The position numbers and the translations under genes were made by a program. Positions 1-9,618 of a stretch of DNA of 64,000 nucleotides are shown here, in pieces. The stretch comes from Candidatus Handelsmanbacteria bacterium. Its GTDB lineage: Bacteria > Latescibacterota > UBA2968 > UBA8231. Position 1 is the first letter of the stretch, and every line of letters starts with the position of its first letter. The notes under the pieces were generated by a model. It had not been told where the DNA came from, ran no database searches, and saw nothing but the letters and a program-made list of their open reading frames with translations. The stretch covers positions 18,353-82,352 of the forward strand of contig VGJS01000010.1 of the NCBI GenBank assembly GCA_016867395.1, written 5' to 3'.

Positions 1-879
1 CACCCTGAGGCGGTAGTGGCCATCCACCGGGAATATATTGAGGCGGGGGCCGACGTCATCGAGACCAATACCTTCGTGGCCTCGCCCCTGCATTTGGCGA
101 TGGCCGAACGCGATGCGGACCAGGCCGAATACCTGGTGCGGCTGGCAGTGCGCCATGCCCGGCGGGCGGTGGAGGAGTGTGGCCGGCCGGTGTATGTGGC
201 CGGTTCCCTGGGTCCCTCGCCGGGGGCCATCGAGGCCGACGCCGGCGGGGTGGATTTCGGCATCGCCAACGCGGCGGTCCGGGAGGCCCACGCCCGGGTG
301 GTGCGGGCGATGGCCGAGGAGGGGGTGGACTTTTTCTGCGTCGAGACCATGTTCTCGGCCTTGGAGGCGGCAATGGCCGCCGAGGCCGCCCGCCAGACCG
401 GGCTGCCCATCGCCGTCAACCTCACCTACAAGTACACCCGCGACCGCCGGACCGGCGCCGAGGTCTACCGCACCGACTGGGGGCATTCGGCCGGGGACCT
501 GCTCGACATCCTGGCCGGGGGAGAGTTCTCCGGCGGGGTAAACCTGCTCGACCACATCCAGGTGCTGGGCCTCAACTGCGGGGCCGAGCCTTCGCGGGCA
601 GAGCACACCGGCATGCCGTACGCCATCAGCGGGTTGCGGCAGTTGCACCGGGCCCTGGAGGAGCGGGGCCTGGGGGGTAAACGCTTCATGGCCTTTCCCA
701 ACGCCGGCCTGCCCCGCTTGGCCAAGGACCGCCAGACCACCCACTATCCCCACTCCCCCGAGGACATGGCGTCCAAGGTGGGCGAACTGCTGGGGGAAGG
801 GGGGTACCTGATCGGCGGCTGCTGCGGCACCACCCCGGCCCATATCCGGGCTATGGGCGCAGCGCTGCACTCCCGCTAA
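1..879 (+). CDS. Homocysteine S-methyltransferase family protein (5' end outside window)
   Basis: The reading frame is open from base 1, so the N-terminus lies upstream; about 292 residues are visible, close to a complete single-domain enzyme. The zinc-cysteine signature of homocysteine methyltransferases is present: LNCG in the middle and GGCCGTTPAHI at the C-terminus, which together supply the three Cys ligands that activate homocysteine thiolate. It ends with TAA eight bases before an MTHFR gene, which is followed by a methyl-tetrahydrofolate methyltransferase. The three together resemble the separate modules of MetH. Inference: methyl transfer to homocysteine, either for methionine synthesis or as the acceptor in a demethylation pathway. 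No cobalamin-binding domain is visible in the window. Confidence 0.85.
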   Translation, partial: HPEAVVAIHREYIEAGADVIETNTFVASPLHLAMAERDADQAEYLVRLAVRHARRAVEECGRPVYVAGSLGPSPGAIEADAGGVDFGIANAAVREAHARVVRAMAEEGVDFFCVETMFSALEAAMAAEAARQTGLPIAVNLTYKYTRDRRTGAEVYRTDWGHSAGDLLDILAGGEFSGGVNLLDHIQVLGLNCGAEPSRAEHTGMPYAISGLRQLHRALEERGLGGKRFMAFPNAGLPRLAKDRQTTHYPHSPEDMASKVGELLGEGGYLIGGCCGTTPAHIRAMGAALHSR

Positions 880-887
880 GGATTGCC

Positions 888-2450
888 ATGCCTTTGCCCG
901 GCATCAAACCCACCTGGAGCCACCTGCTCACCCAGACCGGGGAGTTTGCCACTTGCGTGGAGCTGGTGACCTCGCGGGGGACCATCACCGAGCGCAGCGG
1001 GAGAAGGGTGCTGGAACTGGCCCGGCTACTGGCCCAGGACCCCCGCATCGACGCCCTGAGCATCACCGACAATCCCGGCGGCAACGCCATGCTCAGTGCC
1101 GATACCTTGGGCACGGACCTGTTGGCCCGGGGGCAGGAGGTCATCATCCACCTTTCCTGCAAGGACTGGAACCGCAACGCTCTGCAAAGCCACGCCTGGA
1201 AATTGGCCAGCGAGGGCTTCAACAACGTCCTGGCCCTATCCGGGGATTTTCCCACCGGCGGTTACCACGGTCAGGCCAGCGGGGTCTTTGACCTCGACTC
1301 GGTGGGCCTCTTGCGGCTGTTCGCCGACCTCAACGCCGGCCTGCCCCCGGCGGCGGGGGGCCAGGGCATGGGGCGCACCCGTTTCTTCCCCGGTGCGGTA
1401 GTGAGCAACTTCAAGCGCCACGAACGCGAGGTCATGCCGCAATACTTTAAGCTGGCCAAGAAGGTCGAGCACGGCGCCTCCTTCATCATCACCCAGGTCG
1501 GATACGACGCCCGCAAGCAGGACGAACTGCTCAAATACATGGCCTGGCGCGACCTGAAGGTGCCGGTGCTGGCCAATGTGTACGTGCTCAGCCTGGGGGC
1601 GGCCCGCTTCTTCCACGCCGGCCAGATCCCCGGGGTGGTGGTAAGCGACGAGTTGCTCGCCTTGGCCGAAAAAGCGGGGGCCTCGGCCGACAGGGGCCGG
1701 GCCTTCTTTCTTGAACTGGCCGCCAGGCAGTGCGCCGTGGCCAGGGGGTTAGGGTACCGCGGGGTCTACCTGGGGGGGCATCTGAAGTACGAGGACTACG
1801 ACCGCGTTCTGGAGTTGGAGGCGGGGTTCGGGGAACTGGACTGGCGGGACTTTGCCAGAGAACTGTGCTTCAACCAAGCGGAGGAGTTCTACTTCTTTGA
1901 GCCGGACTCGGATACCGGGCTCAGTTCGACCGAGGTGAACCGGGAGTACCTGCGCTCCAAGGACAGGGCGAGCCAGGCTTTGCCCTTGGGGTACCGCGTC
2001 AACCAGTGGGTCCACGATCGGGTCTTTGAGCCGGGGACCGCCGGGTTCAGGGCGGGCAGGCGGCTGTACCAGGCCCTGGAGCGATCCGGCGACGGGCTGC
2101 GGCGCGCCCTGCACGGGGTGGAGCAGGCCCTCAAGATCGCCGCTTTCGACTGCCGGGACTGCGGGGACTGCTCACTGCCGGAGATCGCCTTCCTCTGCCC
2201 TGAGTCCCAGTGCGCCAAGAACCAGCGCAACGGGCCCTGCGGGGGCACGCGCCAGGGCCAATGTGAGGTGGGGGAGAAGGAGTGCATCTGGGCCCTGGCG
2301 TATCAGCGGCTAAAGACCCAGGGAAAGGAGGAGCAGATGCTGGAGCGGGAGGTGGTGTTCAAGGACGGGGCCCTCCAGGGGACCAGCGCCTGGGCCAATG
2401 CCTTCCTGGGCCGCGACCACCGCGCCAAAACCACAGAGGGATCAACATGA
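888..2450 (+). CDS. Methylenetetrahydrofolate reductase with C-terminal Cys-rich domain
   Basis: 520 residues. The N-terminal ~310 residues form an MTHFR-type TIM barrel (an early E-L-V-T-S-R segment and a folate-site region near SITDNPGGNAML), which reduces methylene-H4folate to methyl-H4folate. The C-terminal ~200 residues match the MTHFR_C-type extension, with a dense Cys cluster around CRDCGDCSLPEIAFLCP and a following CAKNQRNGPCGG, likely binding metal or an FeS centre. In related bacteria this extension is thought to let the enzyme take electrons from a partner other than NADH. ATG at 888 follows the previous stop by eight bases; the stop overlaps the next ATG as ATGA. Assignment to the family is firm; the electron donor is unknown. 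Confidence 0.88.
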   Translation: MPLPGIKPTWSHLLTQTGEFATCVELVTSRGTITERSGRRVLELARLLAQDPRIDALSITDNPGGNAMLSADTLGTDLLARGQEVIIHLSCKDWNRNALQSHAWKLASEGFNNVLALSGDFPTGGYHGQASGVFDLDSVGLLRLFADLNAGLPPAAGGQGMGRTRFFPGAVVSNFKRHEREVMPQYFKLAKKVEHGASFIITQVGYDARKQDELLKYMAWRDLKVPVLANVYVLSLGAARFFHAGQIPGVVVSDELLALAEKAGASADRGRAFFLELAARQCAVARGLGYRGVYLGGHLKYEDYDRVLELEAGFGELDWRDFARELCFNQAEEFYFFEPDSDTGLSSTEVNREYLRSKDRASQALPLGYRVNQWVHDRVFEPGTAGFRAGRRLYQALERSGDGLRRALHGVEQALKIAAFDCRDCGDCSLPEIAFLCPESQCAKNQRNGPCGGTRQGQCEVGEKECIWALAYQRLKTQGKEEQMLEREVVFKDGALQGTSAWANAFLGRDHRAKTTEGST

Positions 2451-3463
2451 GGATAGGCGACCGCCAGTTCGTCGTCATCGGGGAGAACATCCACACCACC
2501 CGGGTGGTGCTGCTCAAGGGCAAGCGGGTGGTTGCCACACCAGAGAAGGGGGAAGCGCTGCGCTACATTGACAGCCACGGCCAGCCGGCCCTGCTGCCCA
2601 TCCCCGAGAAGCTCAAGACCACCCAGGACTACCAGGAGGGCCGGGTCAAACACGTCAAGGTAGCTCTCCATGCCGCGATGGCCGGCGCGGATGAGGGGAT
2701 GGAGTACTTGCGCTTCCTAGTGGGGCGCCAGGAAGGGGTTGGGGCGGATTTCCTCGACCTCAACGTGGACGAGGTCTCCCTGCGTTACGAGGAGCAGCGC
2801 CAGGCCATGCAGTGGCTGGTGCGGGCAGTGAAGGAGATGACCCCCCTGCCTCTGGCGGTGGACTCCTCGCGGGTGGAGACCCTGCGGGCCGGCCTGGAGG
2901 TGATGGAGGAGAGGCGCTGCCTGCTCAACTCGGCCTCCCTGGAGCGGCTGGAGGCCGTGGACCTGGCCCGTGAATTTGGGGCCGAACTGGTCATCAGCGC
3001 CGCGGGGGAGAAGGGCATGCCCGAGGGGACCGAGGGGCGCTTGGAGAACGCGGGCCGGATGATGGAGGCAGCCTTGAGCAAGGGGTTTGCGCCAGGGCAG
3101 CTTTACTTAGACCCGCTGGTCTTTCCCATCTCGGTGGACATCTCTTTTGGCAACCACTGCCTCGAGGCCATCCGGCAGTTGCGGGCGCGTTATGGCCCGG
3201 AACTCCATATCACCGGAGGGTTCAGCAATGTGTCATTCGGCCTGCCCTGCCGGCAGATCGTCAACGAGGTCTTTTTGCTCCAGGCGATGGAGGCGGGTGC
3301 CGACAGCGGCATCGTCGACCCGGTCAGCAGCCCGCTATCGCGGGTCGCCGCCCTGGACCGCAATTCCAAGCCCTATCTGCTTACTGAGGCGATGCTTCTG
3401 GGTCAGGACACCAACTGCAAGAACTTCCTGAGGGCCTACCGCAAGGGGGAACTGGAGGTCTGA
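2447..3463 (+). CDS. Pterin-binding methyltetrahydrofolate methyltransferase (DHPS-like)
   Basis: 338 residues, starting at the ATG that overlaps the MTHFR stop. It has the pterin-binding barrel shared by dihydropteroate synthase and methyl-H4folate:corrinoid methyltransferases: GENIHTTR at the N-terminus, DFLDLNVDEVS, PLAVDSSRVETL and ITGGFSNVSFGLP. The Asp-Ser-Ser and Gly-Gly-x-Ser-Asn motifs are the pterin-site motifs of methyltransferases rather than of true DHPS. The neighbouring homocysteine methyltransferase and MTHFR support methyl-H4folate as substrate. A free corrinoid protein would be needed as partner and is not in the window. Family is confident; the exact reaction is inferred. 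Confidence 0.82.
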   Translation: MRIGDRQFVVIGENIHTTRVVLLKGKRVVATPEKGEALRYIDSHGQPALLPIPEKLKTTQDYQEGRVKHVKVALHAAMAGADEGMEYLRFLVGRQEGVGADFLDLNVDEVSLRYEEQRQAMQWLVRAVKEMTPLPLAVDSSRVETLRAGLEVMEERRCLLNSASLERLEAVDLAREFGAELVISAAGEKGMPEGTEGRLENAGRMMEAALSKGFAPGQLYLDPLVFPISVDISFGNHCLEAIRQLRARYGPELHITGGFSNVSFGLPCRQIVNEVFLLQAMEAGADSGIVDPVSSPLSRVAALDRNSKPYLLTEAMLLGQDTNCKNFLRAYRKGELEV

Positions 3464-3464
3464 G

Positions 3465-3740
3465 ATGGCGAGATACCAGGTCCTGTACTGGCGCAATATT
3501 CCGGCCCAGGTCAAGGCGTACGAGGGAAAGCGGCCGGTTTCCCATCCCCTCTCCGAGCGCTTCCAGGTGGAGATCGACCGCGTGGCCATGAAGGAAGGGC
3601 TGTCCGGTAACGACGCGTACCTGGAGCAGTGGCAGTGGAGCGCGGGCCAGGAGCGGCCCGGCAGCCCCCGCGAGGTGCTGGAGCAGGTGGCCCTGGAGTT
3701 GGAGGCCCAGTACGAGACCCTGGTCGGGCGGAACCTATGA
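3465..3740 (+). CDS. Small 'virulence factor' (PF13769-type) protein of C1 operons
   Basis: 91 residues, starting [20 protein letters not shown], one base after the previous stop. The opening strand, the [22 protein letters not shown] segment and an E-Q-W segment fit the small family labelled 'virulence factor' in databases, often found beside MTHFR and methyltransferase genes. The label is historical and no molecular role is established. Co-transcription suggests an accessory role in the methyltransferase system. The stop overlaps the mnmG start as ATGA. Confidence 0.6.
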   Translation: MARYQVLYWRNIPAQVKAYEGKRPVSHPLSERFQVEIDRVAMKEGLSGNDAYLEQWQWSAGQERPGSPREVLEQVALELEAQYETLVGRNL

Positions 3741-5626
3741 GTGTGTACGAGAAGCCCTACGAGGTGATCGTGGTAGGGGCGGGTCACGCCGGCACCGAGG
3801 CGGCCCTGGCCGCTGCACGCATGGGGGCGCCAACCCTGCTTTTGACCATGAACCTCGACACCATCGGCCAGATGTCCTGCAACCCGGCCATCGGCGGGAT
3901 CGGCAAGGGCCACCTGGTTAAGGAGATCGACGCCCTGGGCGGGCAGATGGCCGTCAACACCGACCTGACGGGCTTGCAGTTCCGCCGGCTCAACACCAGC
4001 CGGGGGCCGGCGGTGCGGGCCTCGCGGGCCCAGGCCGACAAGAAGGCGTACCAGTTTGAGATGAAGTTCGCCTGCGAGCAGCAGGAAAACCTCGATGTCC
4101 GCCAGGGAATGATGGAGCAGTTGCTGGTGGAGAGGGGGCGAGTGCAGGGAGTGGGGGTAAAGGGGGGGATCATCTACCAGGGCCGCAGCGTGGTCCTCAC
4201 CACCGGCACCTTCCTGCGGGGCAAGATCCACGTGGGGGATTTCTCCTACAGCGCGGGTAGGGCCGGGGAGGGGGCCGCGCAGAAAGCGGCGGAGGGGCTG
4301 GTCGCGCTGGGTTTCGAGATAGGCCGGCTCAAAACCGGCACCCCGCCCCGGCTCAACGGCCGCACCATCGACTTTGCCGCGATGGAGGAACAGCCCGGCG
4401 ACGAGCCGCCCCGGCCCTTCTCTTACGAGGTGGAGAAGATCACCCAGCCGCAGTTGCCCTGCTGGATCACCTATACCAGCGATAAAACCCACCGCCTTAT
4501 CGAGGAGAACCTCTCCCGCTCGGCCATGTACGGGGGATACATCGAGGGGATAGGCCCGCGCTACTGCCCCTCCATCGAGGACAAGGTGGTGAAGTTCCGC
4601 GACAAGGAACGGCACCAGATCTTCGTCGAGCCCGAGGGCCGGCGCACCCTGGAGTACTACCTCAACGGCCTGTCCATGAGCCTGCCCGAGGAGTTGCAGC
4701 ACCACATCGTGCGCACCCTGCCCGGCCTGGAACGGGCCGAGCTGATGCGGCCGGCCTACGCGGTGGAGTACGATTTTGCGTCCCCCACCCAGCTTCTCCC
4801 CAATCTCGAAACAAAGCGAGTTGCGGGGCTCTTCTTCGCCGGCCAGATCAACGGCACCACGGGGTACGAGGAGGCCGGAGCCCAGGGGCTGATGGCCGGG
4901 ACCAACGCCGTGCTCAAGTCCAGGGGTGAAGAGCCCCTAGTGCTGGACCGTTCCCAGGCGTACATCGGGGTGCTCATCGACGATCTGGTCACCAAGGGCA
5001 CCCAGGAGCCGTACCGCATCTTCACCTCCAGGGCCGAGCACCGGCTGCTCCTGCGCGAGGACAACGCCGACGACCGGCTGATGGAGTTGGGCCGGGGCCT
5101 GGGGCTAGTGAAGGAGGGGGTGTACGGGCGTTTTCTGCGCAAGCGGGAGCAGGTGCGCCAGGAGTTGGCGCGGCTGGAAGCCCAGCGGGTAAGGGCCGGC
5201 GACGGGCGGGTCGGCGAGGTGCTGGCCCAGTGCGGCGCGACGCCTATCAAGGAGTCCGCCACCCTGGCCGAACTGTTGCGCCGGCCCGAATTGGGGTACG
5301 AACAACTGGTGCAGTTCGCCCCGCCGTCGGCGCCCCTCTTGCCCGACGCCGCCGAGCAGGTAGAGGCCCAGATCAAGTACGCGGGATACATTGAGCGCCA
5401 GCAGACTGAGGTGGACAAGCTCAAGCGGCTGGAATCCATGCGTATCCCTGAGGACTTCGACTACGCCTCCTGCGCCAGGAATCTCTCCACCGAGGCCCGG
5501 CAGAAGCTGTCCCAGATCCGGCCCCGCACCCTGGGCCAGGCCGGGCGCATCTCCGGGGTTACCCCCTCGGACGTGTCTGCCCTGATGGTGCTGGTCCACG
5601 CCAGACAGGCCAGGGACCGGGGCTGA
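3737..5626 (+). CDS. mnmG: tRNA uridine-5-carboxymethylaminomethyl modification enzyme MnmG (GidA)
   Basis: 629 residues, the usual length. The N-terminal FAD-binding motif is [19 protein letters not shown], followed by the family-specific region around [23 protein letters not shown]. The middle carries the [10 protein letters not shown] and [23 protein letters not shown] blocks, and the C-terminal helical domain ends with the conserved [10 protein letters not shown] segment. With MnmE it installs cmnm5 at wobble U34 of tRNAs. I chose the ATG at 3737 because it begins right at [16 protein letters not shown] and overlaps the preceding stop; the open frame extends further upstream but over the neighbouring gene. 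A stem GCCCGC/GCGGGC lies just after the stop. Confidence 0.96.
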   Translation: MSVYEKPYEVIVVGAGHAGTEAALAAARMGAPTLLLTMNLDTIGQMSCNPAIGGIGKGHLVKEIDALGGQMAVNTDLTGLQFRRLNTSRGPAVRASRAQADKKAYQFEMKFACEQQENLDVRQGMMEQLLVERGRVQGVGVKGGIIYQGRSVVLTTGTFLRGKIHVGDFSYSAGRAGEGAAQKAAEGLVALGFEIGRLKTGTPPRLNGRTIDFAAMEEQPGDEPPRPFSYEVEKITQPQLPCWITYTSDKTHRLIEENLSRSAMYGGYIEGIGPRYCPSIEDKVVKFRDKERHQIFVEPEGRRTLEYYLNGLSMSLPEELQHHIVRTLPGLERAELMRPAYAVEYDFASPTQLLPNLETKRVAGLFFAGQINGTTGYEEAGAQGLMAGTNAVLKSRGEEPLVLDRSQAYIGVLIDDLVTKGTQEPYRIFTSRAEHRLLLREDNADDRLMELGRGLGLVKEGVYGRFLRKREQVRQELARLEAQRVRAGDGRVGEVLAQCGATPIKESATLAELLRRPELGYEQLVQFAPPSAPLLPDAAEQVEAQIKYAGYIERQQTEVDKLKRLESMRIPEDFDYASCARNLSTEARQKLSQIRPRTLGQAGRISGVTPSDVSALMVLVHARQARDRG

Positions 5627-5628
5627 GG

Positions 5629-5649
5629 GCCCGCTTGCCAGGTGCGGGC
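5629..5649 (+). terminator. Stem-loop after mnmG (weak terminator candidate)
   Basis: GCCCGC (5629-5634) pairs with GCGGGC (5644-5649) across a nine-base loop, immediately after the mnmG stop. The following bases (AATGGTTTAAATTT) are only moderately T-rich, so termination would be weak, or the hairpin may act in RNA processing between mnmG and adk. Confidence 0.3.
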
Positions 5650-5708
5650 AATGGTTTAAATTTGTGCTCCTGGAAATCAACTTACGGCCCATTCCTACAG
5701 GGGAACTC

Positions 5709-6353
5709 ATGCGGCTGGTGATGATCGGGGCTCCGGCCTCTGGCAAGGGCACCCAGGCGCACAAACTGACCCGCCATTTCAACTTGGACCACATCTCTAC
5801 CGGGGAGATGCTGCGGGCCGAGGAGGCCAAGCGCAGCGAGTTGGGGCTGGTGGTCGAGTCCTATCTCAAACGCGGCCAACTGGTGCCCGACGGCCTGGTG
5901 GTCAAGCTGGTGGGCGAGCGCCTGGCCCTCAACCACCTTGCGCAAGGGTTCATCCTCGATGGTTTTCCCCGCACCCTCAACCAGGCCCTGGCCCTGGACC
6001 AGGCCCTCACGGCCCTGGGGCAGGCCATCGACGCGGCCCTGCTGATCGAGGTCCCTGACAGCGCTGTGCTGGAGCGCATTACTGGCCGCCGCGCCGACCC
6101 GGAGACTGGCCGCATCTACCATCTCAAGTACTCGCCCCCCCCGCCCGAGATCCTCTCCCGCCTCGAACAGCGCGACGACGACACCGCCGAGCTAATGCAG
6201 GCCCGCCTCAACACCTACCACGAGCGCATCGCCCCGGTGGTGGCCCACTACCGCGAGGGCGGGCTCTTGGTCGCCGTGGACGGCACCTCCTCCCCCGACG
6301 CGGTGTTCGCCCAAGTGCTGCGCCTGCTCAACTCCCGGCGCTCCCCAGGCTGA
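5709..6353 (+). CDS. adk: Adenylate kinase
   Basis: 214 residues. The P-loop GAPASGKGTQA, the AMP-site ISTGEML, the GFPRTLNQA block and the LID region beginning GRRADPETGRIYHLKY are all in family order. It interconverts ATP+AMP and 2 ADP in the cytoplasm. The LID has no four-cysteine zinc site. A GTG further upstream (5664) is in frame, but the ATG at 5709 has a good AGGGGAA ribosome site and starts right at MRLVMIGAPASGKGT, so I use it. Confidence 0.96.
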   Translation: MRLVMIGAPASGKGTQAHKLTRHFNLDHISTGEMLRAEEAKRSELGLVVESYLKRGQLVPDGLVVKLVGERLALNHLAQGFILDGFPRTLNQALALDQALTALGQAIDAALLIEVPDSAVLERITGRRADPETGRIYHLKYSPPPPEILSRLEQRDDDTAELMQARLNTYHERIAPVVAHYREGGLLVAVDGTSSPDAVFAQVLRLLNSRRSPG

Positions 6354-7736
6354 GCGCGGTTGCTGGCCCACCGCGCTGCCTGCTGGAGGCCCTGAGCCTG
6401 GCCGGGGCCGGGGCGGTGGTGCTCGCCGCCAGTCCACACGGGGCGCGGCTCTCCCCCGATGCAGTGGAGTACGTGGGGTTGGCGCGCCAGCTGCTGGCCG
6501 GCCAGGGGGTGAGTGGGTACGAGGGGGTGCCCTTCGTGATCCAGTCCCCCCTGTACCCGTCGCTGCTGGCTCTGGCTGTATGGGCGGCAGGGGTGGACCC
6601 GTTGCGGGCGGCCCCGGCGCTCAACGCCCTGCTCTGCGGGGCGGTGATCCTGCTCAGTATCCGGCTCGCCGCCCAGTGCAGCACCGCCTTCCCAGGACTG
6701 CCGGGTTTTGGCCCGGCCCTGGCCCCTTTTTGCCGTGGGGGTAATGGCCTGGTCCAAACCGCTTTTTATAATCTGCCACCTAGCGGCGCCGCTGTGCTTG
6801 TGCCATTACCTGGAAAAAGGGGTTGGGGCTGTCTGGCCGGGGCGGCCCTGGGGGATGGGCTTGGCCTGTCTGACCCGCTATTTCGGCATGGCCTTCCTCG
6901 CGGCGGGTGGGGTATTGGTGCTGTGGCGCGGGGTTGGGCCTTGGCGGGAGCGCCTGGGCCGCCTGGCCTGCTACGGCGGCCTGGCGTGCCTGTGGCTGTG
7001 GCGCAATTACCAGGTGGCTGGCTCCTGGCTGGGCCCGCGCCAGCCCTCGGCCACACCCTGCCTGAGAACCTGGGACTGGCCGCCGCCGGGCTGGCCGGGC
7101 TGTGGGTATCCGAGGTGCTGGTGCCGGCGCGGCTGGTCCTCCTGGCTTTGGGGGTGGTAGGGGGCTGGCCCCGGTGCCGGTCTGGGCCGGGGCGTACGGG
7201 GCTTTCCTGGTGGCCACCTCGACCACCACTGCCTACGACGACATCAACCTGCGGCTGCTCTCCCCGCTGCACCCCTTGCTGGCGGTGCTCTTGCTGGCCG
7301 GGGTCGGGCAACTGGCAGGGCGGGGTTGGCCCCGGCTGGCCCGCGCCGGGCTGGCGGCGCTGCTGTTGTGTTCGCTGGGAGGCATCGGGGCGGCCCTGGC
7401 CCGGTACGCGGAGGAGGGGGCCGGGGCCGGCACCGGGGCCGACCGCTACAACACAGCTCCCTGGCGGCACAGCGAGACCCTGGACCACCTCCGGCGGCAT
7501 CCGGTAGAGGGCCCGCTCTATAGCAATGCGCCCGAGGCTCTCTATATTCTGAATGGGCAACGGGCCGCCCTGGCCCCCCGGCGTCAGGAAGGGGGGAGTG
7601 GCCGGCGCTGGGGTGGCTGGACCCGGTGTGCCGCCGCTACCTGCTGGACCCGGCCGAGGCGCCAGAGGGCCTGCGTTTGGCGGCCCGCTTTGCCGACGGG
7701 GCGTTGTACGAGTTCAAATCTGAGGATAAGGAGTGA
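6354..7736 (+). pseudogene. Frameshifted polytopic membrane glycosyltransferase (PMT/ArnT-like)
   Basis: Fragments in shifting frames line up as one hydrophobic protein. The first has SPDAVEYVGLARQLLAGQG and IQSPLYPSLLALA, typical of the N-terminus of dolichyl-phosphate-mannose-type (GT39/ArnT-like) transferases. Then come ARPWPLFAVGVMAWSKPLFII, a TRYFGMAF loop, LRLLSPLHPLLAVLLLAG and a soluble tail ending FADGALYEFKSEDKE with TGA at 7734. The frame changes at least four times (near 6690, 7060, 7160 and 7600), but no in-frame stop interrupts the joined product. The start is unclear; GTG 6416 is possible. Either a recently inactivated gene or indel errors in the assembly. Confidence 0.65.
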
Positions 7737-7742
7737 AGGACG

Positions 7743-8066
7743 ATGACACAGACCGATTCCAAGGCGCTTTACAAGAGCGGGATGGGCAAGTTCGTGCGGC
7801 AGGACTTTGCCGGGGCAGTGGAGGACTTCAACCAGGCCCTGGCCCTGGACCCTGAATTCGGCGACGTGTACCAGGCCCTGGCCCACGCGTACGAGAAACT
7901 CGGCGATCTCGACGCGGCCCTGGCCGCGGGGCAGCGGGCCGCCCAGTGCAACCCGGACGATTTTCTGGTGCACACCAGCCTCTCGATCCTGTATCAGCGC
8001 AAGGGGCTAATCCCCCAGGCCGAATCCGAGAAGGCCATCGCCGCCCAGTTGCAGCACCGCCGCTGA
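7743..8066 (+). CDS. Tetratricopeptide-repeat protein
   Basis: 107 residues with about two and a half TPR units: AVEDFNQALALDPEFGDVYQ, ALAHAYEKLGDLDAALAAGQ and a third starting PDDFLVHTSLSILYQRKG. It lacks a signal peptide and any other domain, so it is probably a cytoplasmic scaffold. A strong GGATAAGGAGTG ribosome site precedes the ATG. Partner unknown. Confidence 0.8.
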   Translation: MTQTDSKALYKSGMGKFVRQDFAGAVEDFNQALALDPEFGDVYQALAHAYEKLGDLDAALAAGQRAAQCNPDDFLVHTSLSILYQRKGLIPQAESEKAIAAQLQHRR

Positions 8067-8076
8067 CCGGAGGGCG

Positions 8077-9120
8077 ATGCAGCTAGGACCCCATACCCTC
8101 ACCCCGTACCGGCCGGAGATGCCCATCCTCACCCTAGCCCCGATGGCGGGGGTGGGCAACTGGGTGTTCCGGCTGATCTGCGCCCGGCTGGGGGCGCGGA
8201 TGGTGGGGGTGGAGTTCATCAACTGCCGCACCATCGCCGAGAGGTCGCGGCGGGCGGAGCGGTTGCTGGATTTCTGCGACGCCCAGATCTACGACCAGAC
8301 CGGCATCTCGCTTCTGGCCGCCCAGATCTACGGCAACGATCTCGATCTCATCGCCGAGGGGGCCCGGGAATTCGAGCGGCGGGGGGCCCAGGTGGTCGAC
8401 ATCAACTTCGGCTGCTCGGTGCCCCAGATCCTGCGCAAGGGCTGTGGGGCGGCTTATCTGAGGGACCTGGACCGCCTGTACCGGGCAGTGCGCCAGACCG
8501 TCGAGGCGGTGTCGGTGCCGGTGACGGTGAAGACCCGGATCGGCTGGGACGCGGACCAGATCAATATCCTCGAGGTGGTGCGGCGGGTGGAGGACGCGGG
8601 GGCCGTGGCTATCGGCATCCACGCCCGCACCGTGGTCCAGAAGTACCAGGGCCGGGCCGACTGGGACTGGATCGCCCGGGCCAGGGAGGCATCCTCGATC
8701 CCGGTGCTGGGCAACGGTGACGTCTTCTGCTACGCCGACGCCCTGCGCATGCAGGCCCACACCGGCTGCCAGGCGGTGATGGTGGGCCGGGCGGCGATGG
8801 GCAATCCCTGGATCTTCGCCGGCCGGCTCGGGGCCTCGCTGCGGGAGCGGGTCGAGCTGGCCGTGGAGCAGGTGCGGCTGATGGGCCAGTACAAGGGGGA
8901 GCGGACCGGGGTCCTGGAGACCCGCAAACACCTGTCCCTCTACTTCAAGGGACTGCCCCGCACCTCCGAACTGCGGCTGCGCATCCTTCGGGCCGAGACC
9001 CTGGCCGAACTGGCGGAGGTGCTGGAGGGCCGGGCCGAGTCCCAGGCCGAGGAGGAGGAGGCCGACCTATCTTTGTCGGCGGCTGAGGCCGCGGCCCTGG
9101 GCTGGGGCAGCACCGGCTAA
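8077..9120 (+). CDS. tRNA-dihydrouridine synthase family protein
   Basis: 347 residues with the FMN TIM barrel of Dus enzymes: LTLAPMAGVGNWVFRLICA at the N-terminus, VDINFGCSVPQILRKGCGAAYL, VPVTVKTRIGWD, AIGIHARTVVQKYQGRADWD, and the phosphate-binding VMVGRAAMGNPWIF. The C-terminal helical part contains LETRKHLSLYFKGLP, as in DusB-like proteins. Reduces specific uridines of tRNA with NADPH. One unusual point is Ser-Val-Pro where most relatives read Cys-Pro after the NxG. Which uridine is modified cannot be told from the sequence. Confidence 0.88.
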   Translation: MQLGPHTLTPYRPEMPILTLAPMAGVGNWVFRLICARLGARMVGVEFINCRTIAERSRRAERLLDFCDAQIYDQTGISLLAAQIYGNDLDLIAEGAREFERRGAQVVDINFGCSVPQILRKGCGAAYLRDLDRLYRAVRQTVEAVSVPVTVKTRIGWDADQINILEVVRRVEDAGAVAIGIHARTVVQKYQGRADWDWIARAREASSIPVLGNGDVFCYADALRMQAHTGCQAVMVGRAAMGNPWIFAGRLGASLRERVELAVEQVRLMGQYKGERTGVLETRKHLSLYFKGLPRTSELRLRILRAETLAELAEVLEGRAESQAEEEEADLSLSAAEAAALGWGSTG

Positions 9121-9137
9121 AAAAAGGAGAAAGGAAG

Positions 9138-9608
9138 ATGGTCTGGAGGCAGTTGCTGTGCGGGGCTCTGCTAATCTTGTGGGGGTGCGCCGAAAAACCG
9201 GCGATCTCGGTGCAGGTCTTCCCCGGGGTACTGGCCCCCTCCCCGGCGGATCCGACGCCCGCTGGCTGGGAGCGGGTGGAGTTTGGGGGCAGCCTGCGGG
9301 CCGCGGCTGGGGTGTATTATGTGCGGGGGGACACCCTGTTAACCGAGTGGAACATCATCGCCAGCCGCCCGGTCTCCCCTCCCGAGGGTGGGGTAGGGGC
9401 GGCGGTGCGCCTCAACGCCTATGCCGTGGCCCGGATGCAGAAGTACACCGCCGACGAGGCCAACCTGCGCACCTTCCTGGCGGTGCGCATCAATGGGCGT
9501 TGGGCCGATTTCATCCCCGTGCTCGACCGGATCAACGACCGGATGATGCTCTTCGGTTTCAGCGAGCAGGAGGTGAAGGATTTGGATCAGTACCTGGCCA
9601 AGAGGTGA
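9138..9608 (+). CDS. Small lipoprotein of unknown function
   Basis: 156 residues. The N-terminus is a lipoprotein signal: positive WRQ, hydrophobic LLCGALLILWG, then Cys 17 in an L-W-G-C lipobox. The mature part has a proline-rich linker, a YYVRGDTLLTEWNIIASRP segment and a C-terminal helical part with RINDRMMLFGF. I recognise no family. It would be anchored to a membrane on the periplasmic side. It sits between dus and a PhyH oxygenase with a clear AAGGAGAAAGGAAG ribosome site. Confidence 0.6.
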   Translation: MVWRQLLCGALLILWGCAEKPAISVQVFPGVLAPSPADPTPAGWERVEFGGSLRAAAGVYYVRGDTLLTEWNIIASRPVSPPEGGVGAAVRLNAYAVARMQKYTADEANLRTFLAVRINGRWADFIPVLDRINDRMMLFGFSEQEVKDLDQYLAKR

Positions 9609-9618
9609 GGGAGTACCT

